Notes under the pieces: model-generated
Told to the model about the DNA's origin: nothing
Seen by the model: only the letters and a program-made list of their open reading frames with translations
Database searches by the model: none
Source of the DNA: Roseivirga sp.
GTDB taxonomy: Bacteria; Bacteroidota; Bacteroidia; Cytophagales; Cyclobacteriaceae
DNA length: 64,000 nt
Assembly: GCA_018402485.1 (NCBI GenBank)
Contig: JAGYIY010000001.1
Coordinates: 1-64,000 of the forward strand
Reading direction: 5' to 3'
Position numbers and translations under genes: made by a program
Shown here: one piece after another, positions 15,995 through 24,700 of the stretch
How the letters are laid out: every line of letters begins with the position of its first letter
Numbering within the stretch: the first letter of the stretch is position 1

Positions 15995-18868
15995 ATGATA
16001 AAAAGAATACTTATTGCTTTGTTGTTTTCGCTGGCTTTTGGTGTAGAAGCCTACGCCACCCACATCCGAGCCGGGGAAATTACTGCTGTCAGAATTTCCC
16101 AATCCAGTCTCAGGTACCGTTTTACATTGATTATTTTCCGAGATACGGAATCTGGGGTTGAGGTAGGTGATGGTGGGCTTTTAAATTTTGGGCAAGGTAG
16201 AATTTTAGAAGGTAGAGAAGCGCTAGAGGGCGCATCTGTAGAGGGTAGATTTAATGAACAATTTATTGGCAACCAAACCAGTGTGGTTACCATACAATGG
16301 GAACATACTTTTGATGGGCCCGGAGTTTTTGTGGTAAGCTACACCGAGCAGAACCGTAATGCCAACATCATCAACTTAGGCGGAGCAGATTCTGAATCCC
16401 TTCCGTTTCACATTGAAACTGTTATTCGTATCGATCCGGGATTTGATGTAAATGGTACACCGCAGCTTACCATACCTCCGATAGACAGGGCTTGTGTAGG
16501 TCAGCGATTCATTCATAATGCAGGTGCATTTGATCCCGATGGTGATAGCTTGGCCTACAAGCTAGTGGTACCCATGCAAGGCCGTGGTGCTGAAGTTACT
16601 ACATACATTCCATTAGACGATACATCGATTACAACCATATCTCAAGATGGTTCGGGAGTTACTGAGTTTTCAATCGACCCCCTGACAGGAGATGTTGTTT
16701 GGGATGCTCCACAGTTTGAAGGTGAATACAACCTGGCGTTTATCATTGAAGAATGGCGTTTTTCTGAATTTACCGGTCGTTTCGAGCTACTGGGCTATGT
16801 GACAAGAGATATGCAAGTGATCGTAGAAGACTGCGATAATGAACGTCCGGAGTTGGAAGTACCACCTGACACTTGCGTGGTGGCAGGAACCCTGCTTCAA
16901 GAAGAGATCATTGGCAAAGACCCCGATGGCAACCGCGTATTGGTTGAAGCTTTTGGAGGTACTTTTGAGCAGAACATCTCCCCTTCCCGCTTTTTGAATT
17001 TACCGGACTCTTCCGAAACAGCCGTACTGCGTCCGCAACCGGCTTCATACCTGTTCGAATGGCAAACAAATATTGCACATGTGCAAAGACTTCCTCACCA
17101 AGTACGGTTTAAAATTCGCGATGAGCCTTTCGACCCGAATGAGCCTTCATTGAACGATTTTAAAACCTGGAATGTAACCGTTGTAGCTCCTGCTCCTGAC
17201 GGTCTTACGGCCTCTGTAGCCACAGGTCGTTCTATTCAATTGAACTGGGACGATTACATCGGTGCAAACTTTAATCCTACCATGCAAGTGTACCGCAGGA
17301 TAGAAAGTTTCGATTTTGACCCTACCGGCTGTAATATTGGTATCCCTGCCAATTCTGGTTATGAACTGATCAAAGAATTACCGATTGACCAAACGGATTT
17401 GTTGGATGACCAAGACCTGAGACCAGGGGTGGAATATTGCTATCGGTTGGTGGCTGAATTCCCAAATCCAAAAGGAGGTACCAGTTATGCATCTACTGAG
17501 GTATGTGTAACCATACCCTTGGATGTGCCTGCCATCACCCATGTATCGATAAAGGAAACAGACGACACAAATGGTGAGGTATTTGTTCGTTGGACCTCCC
17601 CATTGGAGATTGATGAAAATTTATTTCCACCCCCTTATACCTACGAGCTGGTGCGTTACAATAGCTTTAATAGCACAGCAGGAAGAACAGAACTCATCAC
17701 TACGCAAGACACTATTTTTACAGATACCGGATTAAATACAGCAAACGAAGTATTCAACTATCAAGTGCGCTTTTTCGATTCGGCTAACAATCTCATTGAC
17801 AGTTCAGCAACCGCTTCTTCGCTAAGATTGGAAGCACAAGGAGGTGTAAAATCGGTTAATTTGAGTTGGTCAGCCGATGTACCTTGGTCGAATCAAGTGC
17901 AGTCGAGCCCTTATCACCTCATTTACCGCGACCGCACCGATGCCAATGCCGATGATGTAGGCAATTTGGTATTGATAGATAGTGTGAAAGTGACAGAAGA
18001 TGGATTGACCTATTTGGATGATGGGCGATTCAACAATGTAGCACTCTTGGAAGACCGTGAGTATTGCTATTTTGTAACGGCTAGGGGTAGTTATGGCAAT
18101 GATAAAATCCCTTCCCCACTCGTCAACGATTCTCAAATCATTTGCCTAAGACCCAACGATGATACCCCACCAGAACAACCCGAGATTGAAATCCCGGAGG
18201 GTGATACTACAACCGTCATTGGCCCGGATGGGGAAACCTTATTGGTACTGGAAAATGAAATATGCAGTCGACTTGAATTTGAACCTTGTAACTTCTCCGA
18301 TTTCAGCAATACCATCAATTGGTCGAGAAGCACGGTAGATAATGACGTAGATGGTTTTAATGTTTATTTTTCAGAAACGGGTGCCTCTACAGATTATGAA
18401 TTCATTGCTTTTACGCGTAGAACTACCTTTACCCACGAAAATCTAAACAGTCTGAAAGGTTGCTACAAAATCTCAGCAGTAGATCGTTCGGGCAATGAAG
18501 GAGAGCAGAGCCAAGCCATTTGCTTTGATAATTGCCCCAATTATGAATTACCGAATACCTTTACTCCCAATGGCGATGGATTCAACGACACTTTCAGGGC
18601 TTTTGACCAACCGAATGACCAATGTCCGCGTTTTGTTGAGTCGGTTACTTTCAAAGTGTTCGATCGCTGGGGGGGGAATGAGCTGTTTACTTTTGAAACA
18701 CAAGGCACTCCGGAACCTAATTTCTTTATTGATTGGGATGGCAGAGACAAAAACGGTGTAGACTTGGCTAGTGGAACTTATTACTACACAGCCACCGTTA
18801 CATTCGATGTATTGAATCCTGCATTAAGAACGAAAGAATTTAGGAATTGGGTAAAGATCATTCGATAG
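15995..18868 (+). CDS. Large secreted protein with gliding-motility/T9SS type B C-terminal domain
   Basis: 957 aa with an N-terminal signal peptide (MIKRILIALLFSLAFGVEAYA). The body has a cadherin/fibronectin-like look: repeated beta-rich segments and an FnIII-like stretch around residues 400-700 (LTASVATGRSIQLNWDDY, VEYCYRLVAEF). From about residue 850 it ends with the conserved C-terminal sorting domain: NTFTPNGDGFNDTF, then VFDRWGG, WDGRDKNG and LASGTYYYTATV. That domain directs export by the type IX system and surface attachment or release. It is probably an adhesin-like surface protein; ligand unknown. Monocistronic or co-transcribed with the overlapping DCC gene. Confidence 0.9.
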   Translation: MIKRILIALLFSLAFGVEAYATHIRAGEITAVRISQSSLRYRFTLIIFRDTESGVEVGDGGLLNFGQGRILEGREALEGASVEGRFNEQFIGNQTSVVTIQWEHTFDGPGVFVVSYTEQNRNANIINLGGADSESLPFHIETVIRIDPGFDVNGTPQLTIPPIDRACVGQRFIHNAGAFDPDGDSLAYKLVVPMQGRGAEVTTYIPLDDTSITTISQDGSGVTEFSIDPLTGDVVWDAPQFEGEYNLAFIIEEWRFSEFTGRFELLGYVTRDMQVIVEDCDNERPELEVPPDTCVVAGTLLQEEIIGKDPDGNRVLVEAFGGTFEQNISPSRFLNLPDSSETAVLRPQPASYLFEWQTNIAHVQRLPHQVRFKIRDEPFDPNEPSLNDFKTWNVTVVAPAPDGLTASVATGRSIQLNWDDYIGANFNPTMQVYRRIESFDFDPTGCNIGIPANSGYELIKELPIDQTDLLDDQDLRPGVEYCYRLVAEFPNPKGGTSYASTEVCVTIPLDVPAITHVSIKETDDTNGEVFVRWTSPLEIDENLFPPPYTYELVRYNSFNSTAGRTELITTQDTIFTDTGLNTANEVFNYQVRFFDSANNLIDSSATASSLRLEAQGGVKSVNLSWSADVPWSNQVQSSPYHLIYRDRTDANADDVGNLVLIDSVKVTEDGLTYLDDGRFNNVALLEDREYCYFVTARGSYGNDKIPSPLVNDSQIICLRPNDDTPPEQPEIEIPEGDTTTVIGPDGETLLVLENEICSRLEFEPCNFSDFSNTINWSRSTVDNDVDGFNVYFSETGASTDYEFIAFTRRTTFTHENLNSLKGCYKISAVDRSGNEGEQSQAICFDNCPNYELPNTFTPNGDGFNDTFRAFDQPNDQCPRFVESVTFKVFDRWGGNELFTFETQGTPEPNFFIDWDGRDKNGVDLASGTYYYTATVTFDVLNPALRTKEFRNWVKIIR

Positions 18869-19269
18869 CAAAAAACAACATTTTATTGTTCGATGGGGTG
18901 TGTAACCTCTGCAACGGATCGGTCAATTTTATCATTGACAACGACCCGAAAGGACATTTTCAGTTTGCCGCTTTGCAGTCCGACTTCGGGCAGCAAAAGC
19001 TTGCAGCATTAGGTTTCGACCAAGCAGCATTTGACAGTTTGGTGTTGTTGCAAGGGGACGAAGTTTTTACCAAAAGCAGTGCCGCCCTACGCATTGCCAA
19101 ACAACTGAAATTCCCTTACCCTTTGCTGTATGTTTTCATCATTCTGCCTCCTTTTTTACGCGATGCCGTATACAATCTCATCGCCCGAAACCGATACAAA
19201 TGGTGGGGCAAAAGAGACAGTTGCCGCATGCCTACCCCCGAGCTTCAGTCGAGATTCGTTGAAGCCTAA
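18847..19269 (+). CDS. DCC family thiol-disulfide oxidoreductase (DUF393)
   Basis: 140 aa. The family motif NILLFDGVCNLCNGSVNFII (about residues 11-30) contains the DGVCNLC signature with a CxxC pair; AALQSDFGQQ and a C-terminal hydrophobic stretch also match. The start appears to be a TTG at 18847 inside the last codons of the preceding gene (22-bp overlap); no ATG is available before the motif. These small proteins are presumed thiol-disulfide oxidoreductases with unknown partners. Confidence 0.85.
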   Translation: MGKDHSIAKNNILLFDGVCNLCNGSVNFIIDNDPKGHFQFAALQSDFGQQKLAALGFDQAAFDSLVLLQGDEVFTKSSAALRIAKQLKFPYPLLYVFIILPPFLRDAVYNLIARNRYKWWGKRDSCRMPTPELQSRFVEA

Positions 19270-19288
19270 AGAATAATCCTTATTTTTG
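19258..19288 (+). promoter_or_regulatory. Probable fabD promoter
   Basis: TATTTTTG at 19281-19288 matches TAnnTTTG, with a TTG 20 bp upstream (19258-19260). It ends 22 bp before the fabD start codon. Confidence 0.5.
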
Positions 19289-19310
19289 TGCCCGAACGAA
19301 AAACAGATCA

Positions 19311-20183
19311 ATGAAGGCATACGTATTTTCAGGCCAAGGTGCACAGTTTCCTGGCATGGCCAAGGCCCTTTATGCAAACACACAAGCAGCTAGAGACCTT
19401 TTTGAACAAGCCAATGAAATCCTTGGCTTTCGCATTACAGACATTATGTTTGAGGGTACGGCAGAGGCTTTGCAGCAAACCAAAGTAACCCAGCCGGCCA
19501 TTTTTTTACATTCTGTTGTGCTTGCCAAAACTGCCGATGACTTTGCCCCCGACATGGTGGCAGGCCATTCCTTGGGTGAATTTTCTGCCTTGGTAGCCAA
19601 TCGTGTGCTGTCGTTTAAAGATGGTTTGCGCTTGGTGGCTCAGAGAGCAGATGCCATGCAGAAAGCCTGCGAAATTAACCCCTCTACCATGGCCGCGATC
19701 ATAGGCCTGGCAGATGAAGTGGTGGAAGAAATTTGCGATGCCATTGATGATGTGGTTGTGGCTGCAAATTACAATTGCCCGGGACAGTTGGTCATTTCCG
19801 GTTCAAAATCCGGCATTGCATTGGCCTGCGAAAAAGCCACGGAGGCCGGAGCACGCAGGGCCTTACCATTGCCTGTGGGGGGTGCTTTTCATTCCCCATT
19901 GATGGAACCCGCTCGTGTACAACTGGAAGCAGCCATTGATGCTACTACTTTCCACCAAGGCATTTGCCCGATTTACCAAAATGTAACAGCTCAGGCCGTT
20001 ACGGATAATGAGGCCATCAAGTCGAATTTAAAAATTCAGTTGACAGCGCCTGTCAAGTGGTCACAATCTGTGCAGCAAATGATTGCCGATGGCGCCACAC
20101 AATTTATTGAATGCGGACCCGGCAAGGTACTACAAGGTTTGGTCAAAAAGATAGACCGAAATATGGAAGTGGTGGGGGTGTAA
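19311..20183 (+). CDS. fabD: Malonyl-CoA:ACP transacylase
   Basis: 290 aa, the usual length. It opens with YVFSGQGAQFPGM, carries the nucleophile motif GHSLGE (Ser87) and the catalytic histidine in GGAFHSPLM (His194), and ends with FIECGPGKVLQGL. It loads malonyl groups onto acyl carrier protein for fatty acid synthesis. It is transcribed alone here. A diverged copy of its last 96 bp recurs at 22968-23063, showing that the accessory block was inserted or rearranged at this gene's 3' end. Confidence 0.97.
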   Translation: MKAYVFSGQGAQFPGMAKALYANTQAARDLFEQANEILGFRITDIMFEGTAEALQQTKVTQPAIFLHSVVLAKTADDFAPDMVAGHSLGEFSALVANRVLSFKDGLRLVAQRADAMQKACEINPSTMAAIIGLADEVVEEICDAIDDVVVAANYNCPGQLVISGSKSGIALACEKATEAGARRALPLPVGGAFHSPLMEPARVQLEAAIDATTFHQGICPIYQNVTAQAVTDNEAIKSNLKIQLTAPVKWSQSVQQMIADGATQFIECGPGKVLQGLVKKIDRNMEVVGV

Positions 20184-20338
20184 ATTCCACAAGCTATGTT
20201 AAGGAAGAACGATTCGCGCTTCAACAAATCTAAAAGCTGTTTGAGTTGATCATGCCTTCGCGCTCCTTCTTTATTTTTTGACCTGATAGACATCAAAGGT
20301 CAGGTAATCTTCATTTTTTGCATATGCTTCAAGATTGA

Positions 20339-20962
20339 CTAAATGCAGCCCTGTAGACCTCCGCTAAATACTGCTTTCATAAAATCATGTGACAACTTAG
20401 GCAACTCTCTATTGGGAACAAAGAATCGTGGGTTGCCCGATGAATCTTCATGATAATAAAAAGGGAATTTATACATGTTTGTAAAAAAACTATTGTAGTC
20501 ACTTTCTGCCAGCTGAATCACATTCAGATTACGGACAAAGTTTCTCCTAAAGAATTGAAAGTCTTTCTCGCTATTTGAGTGTCTTAAGATAGTAAATTCT
20601 GCTTCACTTACTTTTGCCAAACTATCTAAAAAAAATAGTTCATTTTCTACACATATACCACAATCACTATGACTGCTAACAAAATAAAATTGTTTTTTAT
20701 TCTCTGCCTTATTCCGTTCCAAACTCTTATTTAAATATAACTTAAAATTACAATTATTAATTCTCGTTATATTTACAATTGTTTTAGTTAATGATCTATT
20801 AATCCATTTGTTTTCAATTTCTATTTGATTAATTTTCTCAATACTTTTACCGATAATATAATTTTTTTCATTTAGTTTTTTCTGACTTATTAGCAAAAGA
20901 ATGATACTAACTGTGATTATTAGCAAAAGACATGCAATTAAAATCTCCCTTCTCTTAATCAT
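20339..20962 (-). CDS. Membrane-anchored thioredoxin-like protein with CGIC motif
   Basis: 207 aa. One N-terminal transmembrane segment (about residues 8-26), a lysine-rich linker, then a possible thioredoxin-like domain: KQFYFVSSHSDCGICVENELFFLDSL, where CGIC sits after a beta strand as in thioredoxin folds. No cis-Pro motif is obvious. The start ATG overlaps the stop of the propeller gene upstream by one base (TAATG), so it is coupled to it. Last gene of module 1. The CxxC lipoprotein at 57370-57819 holds the same place in module 5. A redox role in the envelope is inferred. Confidence 0.6.
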   Translation of the reverse strand: MIKRREILIACLLLIITVSIILLLISQKKLNEKNYIIGKSIEKINQIEIENKWINRSLTKTIVNITRINNCNFKLYLNKSLERNKAENKKQFYFVSSHSDCGICVENELFFLDSLAKVSEAEFTILRHSNSEKDFQFFRRNFVRNLNVIQLAESDYNSFFTNMYKFPFYYHEDSSGNPRFFVPNRELPKLSHDFMKAVFSGGLQGCI

Positions 20963-22173
20963 TAAAAACTCTTGTATTTGGTGAAAATTAATGTTGGGTT
21001 AGCTTCGTCTTTTATTAGAAGGGCACGATCATATAACTCTTTTGCAAGTGCTTTTTTAATTTTATCTTTATTTTCGTGAGTTTGTAGAGCTATCTGAATT
21101 GCAATAAGAATTTCACCTGAAATGGAGGTTATAAATTGATTGTTGTGCACTCCGATACTTATCCCACCTACTGCATTCCCTTGCGATTTTAAACTTTTAG
21201 CTGTAATATTTTTTCCTGTGTATTTTGAGTAAATGGTCGTAAAAAGATCTGTTCCCCTTGCGAAGTTCAAGACTATAGTACTATCGGTTTCAGAAAAAAA
21301 CTGCATACCCGCTACGATTTTTTTTTCTTCAGATAAAGATACCCATCTGCTCAGTTCTTTAGATTTTTTAGGTAGTGTTGATCTATCCTTCAAAGCCATA
21401 GCACCAAAATTCATATAGTACTTCCCGTACAACCTACCTTCACTTGTGATACCATAAATTGTATCGTTAAAAAGATGTGTTAAGCTTTTGGTTATTAAAT
21501 CGCCAGAAAACGGATTTTCGTACTCAATAAAAAGATTTCTTTCTCTTTTACTTACTGGTAAATATTGGGCAAAAACCTCTCCCAACTTATCAAAAATGTA
21601 GTAATTGCTACAATCATTTTTCCTGCCACACTGATTGTTAGCATAACCAATAAGAGTTGTGGAATCTAAATAACTAACTCTTTCAATCAACTGATTTTCA
21701 AATTTAGTGGTTGCGCCTGTGAATTGACCATTATTAATAGCATACCATAAAATTTCTGATCTTGTCAGAAGACCTATTTCCTCTGCTTTTTGATCTATTA
21801 AGATATCTACCAACTCTCTATACTCACCGGGGCCGCTTCCCAATGATCCTACTTTAAATAAATACTTTCCGTTCGTTCCAAAGCAAAAGACACTCTTGGC
21901 TTGAGACCTATCTAAGACAAATAAATAATTATTAAATATTAAAACCTTATCAATCTCACCTATTAAATTGTCTTCTGTCAATTCCAGATGAACATAATCA
22001 ACATGACTGATAATTTCTCTTGGATCATATTCTTTATATATTTCTTCGGACTTAATATCGATTGATTTAATACTATCATTATTGACATTATATATATATT
22101 TATTATTCACTTCTTGACTCGTGCAGGAAGTGAATAAAATCATTATAAAATAGCTAATGAATAAAGTCTCCAT
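20962..22173 (-). CDS. 6-bladed beta-propeller lipoprotein (module 1)
   Basis: About 403 aa from the ATG at 22173, chosen because it gives a proper lipoprotein signal (METLFISYFIMILFTSC, lipobox Cys at residue 17). The mature protein has the repeated strand patterns and the GSLGSGPGEYREL loop typical of the Bacteroidota 6-bladed beta-propeller family (DUF5128/NHL-like). Blades such as NNYLFVLDRSQAKSVFCFGTNGKYLFKV are visible. It sits between a small secreted peptide gene and a CxxC protein gene, like the propellers at 24.7, 28.9 and 56.2 kb. A ligand-binding or peptide-recognition role at the cell surface is inferred. Confidence 0.8.
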   Translation of the reverse strand: METLFISYFIMILFTSCTSQEVNNKYIYNVNNDSIKSIDIKSEEIYKEYDPREIISHVDYVHLELTEDNLIGEIDKVLIFNNYLFVLDRSQAKSVFCFGTNGKYLFKVGSLGSGPGEYRELVDILIDQKAEEIGLLTRSEILWYAINNGQFTGATTKFENQLIERVSYLDSTTLIGYANNQCGRKNDCSNYYIFDKLGEVFAQYLPVSKRERNLFIEYENPFSGDLITKSLTHLFNDTIYGITSEGRLYGKYYMNFGAMALKDRSTLPKKSKELSRWVSLSEEKKIVAGMQFFSETDSTIVLNFARGTDLFTTIYSKYTGKNITAKSLKSQGNAVGGISIGVHNNQFITSISGEILIAIQIALQTHENKDKIKKALAKELYDRALLIKDEANPTLIFTKYKSF

Positions 22174-22190
22174 TTTACACTCAAGCTTCC

Positions 22191-22436
22191 TTATTTTGGT
22201 TCGAAACGTTGCTGAGCGGTATCGCATTTGGAAAATAATGCAAACCCACATTTATACTGAATCCCTTGAAATCCGCTACTTGCCCCTATTTCCACTCCAG
22301 CTACTTTAACCGAAATACTTTTATCATACACCAGTTTTGACTTCATAGATGACCAATTTTTTTCTTCAGCTTCAACATTTAAAGTTATTAAACTAAGTAA
22401 TAAACAAACACTTAAAAGTTTTATTAATCTTTCCAT
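22191..22436 (-). CDS. Small secreted NVEALA-like peptide (module 1)
   Basis: 81 aa. A signal peptide (MERLIKLLSVCLLLSLITL) ends in NVEAEE, which matches the NVEALA leader motif of small Bacteroides peptides that neighbour propeller lipoproteins. The mature part is about 55 residues with two cysteines (YKCGFALFSKCD). It is the first gene downstream of leader repeat A, 17 bp ahead of the propeller gene. Function unknown. Confidence 0.7.
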   Translation of the reverse strand: MERLIKLLSVCLLLSLITLNVEAEEKNWSSMKSKLVYDKSISVKVAGVEIGASSGFQGIQYKCGFALFSKCDTAQQRFEPK

Positions 22437-22560
22437 TTTTCTTTTGTTTTAGTTAAAATTTAAACTCAAAGCCAATGCTTATCTAGGACCTTGTATTAGC
22501 TTCTTACTTGCAAGTATAATATTTACCAGTGCTGTAAATATGTCACCGAGTAATATTTTT
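22437..22560 (-). repeat. Leader repeat copy A
   Basis: The 82 bp next to the peptide gene (22437-22518) are nearly identical to copies B, C and D. Beyond that the sequence diverges but keeps a dyad, ATATTTAC (22519-22526) and GTAAATAT (22534-22541). The conserved minus-strand string TTGGCTTTGAGTTTAA lies just before the gene. It is the presumed promoter/leader of module 1. Confidence 0.8.
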
Positions 22561-22601
22561 TTTTATTTTTTCGGAAATGCCACTGCAATCATACATATCA
22601 T

Positions 22602-22787
22602 TCATGCTATAAGTATAAAGCCAAAAGAAAACTACACGTTTTCAGTATAGATATAGGAACCTATGGTAGGATCGTAATCAATTGGACCTCCATGGCTCTT
22701 CATATCATTTATTAAATGGTGTAAGTGCCGTATACAAATACCAAACCTTTTGGCACATTCTGCGGGGCTTTGTCAATTTCCCGTGCC
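22602..22787 (-). pseudogene. Decayed HTH regulator gene (module 1)
   Basis: One minus-strand frame reads GTGN-stop-QSPAECAKRFGICIRHL, continues to GPIDYDPTIGSYIYTENV, then a stop and FSFGF. This aligns along its length with the intact HTH proteins at 30480-30716 and 55145-55372 (TGSPKDCALRL...APIEYD...YTYEVEFVFGF). The start region is gone and two in-frame stops interrupt it. It lies directly upstream of leader repeat A, where intact modules have the HTH gene. Confidence 0.75.
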
Positions 22788-22937
22788 CTACCCCCACATA
22801 CCGGTAGGATTTACTTTTTATTCCACACGAGCAGCATAGAGTTATTCTTGTTTGGTAGGCATACTTTTCCAAACCCGTTTGGCATAAGTCTGGGCATCTC
22901 TGAGAGAAATTCTGGCCACTGGAAGTACAGCATAACA
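22788..22937 (-). pseudogene. Fragment resembling a formylglycine-generating-enzyme (SUMF1) domain
   Basis: In the same frame as the HTH remnant, LPVARISLRDAQTYAKRV continues to KSMPTKQE-stop-LYAARVE-stop. It recalls the FGE-sulfatase/SUMF1 consensus (P-V-x-V-S-x-x-D-A-x-x-Y-x-x-W ... R-L-P-T-E-A-E-W-E-Y-A-A-R). Three in-frame stops show it is dead. It lies between the HTH remnant and the fabD fragment, part of a patch of broken genes. Confidence 0.45.
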
Positions 22938-22967
22938 ATTTGTTGTTATTTTATTACTCCTATGATC

Positions 22968-23063
22968 ATGGCGCCGCACAATTTATTGAATGCGGACCCG
23001 GCAAGGTGCTACAAGGTTTGGTGAAAAAGATCGACCGAAATATGGAAGTGGCGGGGTTGTAAA
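22968..23063 (+). pseudogene. Duplicated 3' end of fabD
   Basis: These 96 bp match 20089-20184, the end of fabD including the stop codon, with six differences. Three differences are synonymous, and the translation still reads FIECGPGKVLQGLVKKID then NMEVAGL. Nothing of the upstream part of fabD is present. The pattern of differences looks like a coding allele from a relative, not a fresh copy. Confidence 0.9.
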
Positions 23064-23115
23064 ATCATCGTAAACTTTTATTTGAAGTTGGTTTAATAGT
23101 TAGTCTAATTAATAG

Positions 23116-23580
23116 CTAGTCCTCCTTTAACCTTATTCTAGCTAAGAGGTATTTACTTTTATGATCAATCTTTACAGTGGCATATGTTGACTTTAAAATT
23201 TTTAATTGTGCAAAAGCAACTTCTAAACTTAAGTAAGTAGTATCATTAGGAGATATTAAGTCATCTTCTAAAACAAATCCAGTGCAACTACAATGGGGAT
23301 TTACTTTGATTATGTTAACAGTCTTTGATGTTGAGTTAACTAATCCAAATTTAACATTTATCATCCCATCTTCGTCTGAGTGCTCCTCTGTCACCGTAAT
23401 CACTTTGTTATAAATATGGACTTCAGATTTTCCATTAGTTTGAAGTCCCCCCCCATCGTATCCCTTGTGCATGGAGGTAATCATAAAACTGAAGCCAATA
23501 ATAGCGGCTAGACTTGCCTGCTTCCGTTGAAGTCGGATCCGATGGTATAGATTTAAGCTTTTGAACATTGATGTTTTCAT
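23116..23580 (-). CDS. DUF1573 family protein (module 2)
   Basis: Up to 154 aa. The DUF1573 signature is present: VKFGLVNSTSKTVNIIKVNPHCSCTGFVLE, with the C-S-C-T pair at about residues 98-101, and a final Ig-like strand set. The longest frame begins inside the previous gene (146-bp overlap); an internal start with a hydrophobic leader (LAAIIGFSFMITSMHKG) is possible. The family consists of exported Ig-like proteins of unknown function. Last gene of module 2; a relative ends module 4. Confidence 0.75.
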   Translation of the reverse strand: MKTSMFKSLNLYHRIRLQRKQASLAAIIGFSFMITSMHKGYDGGGLQTNGKSEVHIYNKVITVTEEHSDEDGMINVKFGLVNSTSKTVNIIKVNPHCSCTGFVLEDDLISPNDTTYLSLEVAFAQLKILKSTYATVKIDHKSKYLLARIRLKED

Positions 23581-24700
23581 TTGAGTATTGATTTAACATT
23601 GAAAGCAAACCCATTTGCTTCCACTTTTCTGACTTATAATTCGGGATGTAGGAGCTTCGGGTGTAATCGAAAAAACTGGAGGTCTTCCCTTTGTTCCAGT
23701 TAATATCCCAAGCAGCATTCTTTTCCAAGAAAAACAATTCTGCCTTGAGCTTATGATTCGGCATGTCATCTTCCCAGCGTACCTGAGACATAAAATAATC
23801 GCTTTCGTCCCAAGCGAATTCCACTTCCATGTGCTTCTGGGAAGACCAAAATATGTTGGGCTGTCTAGGCCTAGGCAATTTCTTGGCTTCAATATGAGCT
23901 ATGCGCTGTTCAAGGGCATGTATTTGAATTATAAGGTCAACATCGCCTGTTAGATAAGCATAGCATTCATACGGACCGGTCGAGCATGCTTCCACAACAA
24001 CTAAATCTTTCAATTTTAAGTCGCTTACCATGAAAAGGAGGTCATTCAAATACCCATAATTTTCCATACCAATGATGGCACCAAATCCATAAGATTGACT
24101 GAAGTTATCGAATTTACTCGGAGCCTCCAGACTTTCGGCATGCCATTGCCGGTTGTGCTCTCCTACAAACCCATTTAGGCCATTCTGAAACCACTCAAAT
24201 TGCTTTTTGCTTCTGTCCACCAGCTCTTTGTACAAATACACGCCAAAATAATCCGCACTATAGATTTCGCTACCACTTTCCTTTTGAAAGCCCAGTGCCT
24301 TATAGTAGGCCTTTGTAACAGAAGGTGTTTTCATCGTTTCCTTCAAAACATCAAAGGCATTGGTAACCATCACTTTTTCGTCCATCGGGTTGACCTCAAA
24401 ATCACCCAAATCGTAGATCTTTGCTTTTAAAGTAACTTTATGTGATTCTCCAGCTTGATAGCTCAGGACAAAAGTTTCGTAGCCTATATGCGATATGGCT
24501 ACCTTACCCGAAGCCATATTGCCGGGTAAATGAAATACCCCATGCTGATCGGCTACAAATAACAGTCCCTCCTCTTTTAATACACGTAAATGACTAAAGC
24601 CTAAGGGATCGCCATTTTCATTTTGAACCCTAATCTCCTGTCCTTGAAGGGCAAAAAGACTGCCAAGAAAAATAGTAATTCCATACAATATCCCTTTCAT
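23435..24700 (-). CDS. Carboxypeptidase-regulatory-like domain protein (module 2)
   Basis: 421 aa with a signal peptide (MKGILYGITIFLGSLFALQGQ). Residues about 21-95 are a CarboxypepD_reg-like beta-sandwich (IRVQNENGDPLGFSHLRVLKEEGLLFVADQHGVFHLP ... HIGYET), a domain common in Bacteroidota TonB-linked outer membrane proteins. The remaining 320 residues are not recognised. Its ATG overlaps the propeller gene's stop (ATGA), and its last 146 bp overlap the DUF1573 frame, so the natural C-terminus may be earlier. Probably periplasmic or outer membrane-associated. Confidence 0.7.
   Translation of the reverse strand: MKGILYGITIFLGSLFALQGQEIRVQNENGDPLGFSHLRVLKEEGLLFVADQHGVFHLPGNMASGKVAISHIGYETFVLSYQAGESHKVTLKAKIYDLGDFEVNPMDEKVMVTNAFDVLKETMKTPSVTKAYYKALGFQKESGSEIYSADYFGVYLYKELVDRSKKQFEWFQNGLNGFVGEHNRQWHAESLEAPSKFDNFSQSYGFGAIIGMENYGYLNDLLFMVSDLKLKDLVVVEACSTGPYECYAYLTGDVDLIIQIHALEQRIAHIEAKKLPRPRQPNIFWSSQKHMEVEFAWDESDYFMSQVRWEDDMPNHKLKAELFFLEKNAAWDINWNKGKTSSFFDYTRSSYIPNYKSEKWKQMGLLSMLNQYSNENINVQKLKSIPSDPTSTEAGKSSRYYWLQFYDYLHAQGIRWGGTSN

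Noticed and set aside
22705-22938. A minus-strand frame encoding a 77-aa Cys-rich peptide (MLCCTSSG start)
   Set aside because: No signal peptide, and it runs over the decayed HTH and SUMF1-like frames, which explain the sequence better.
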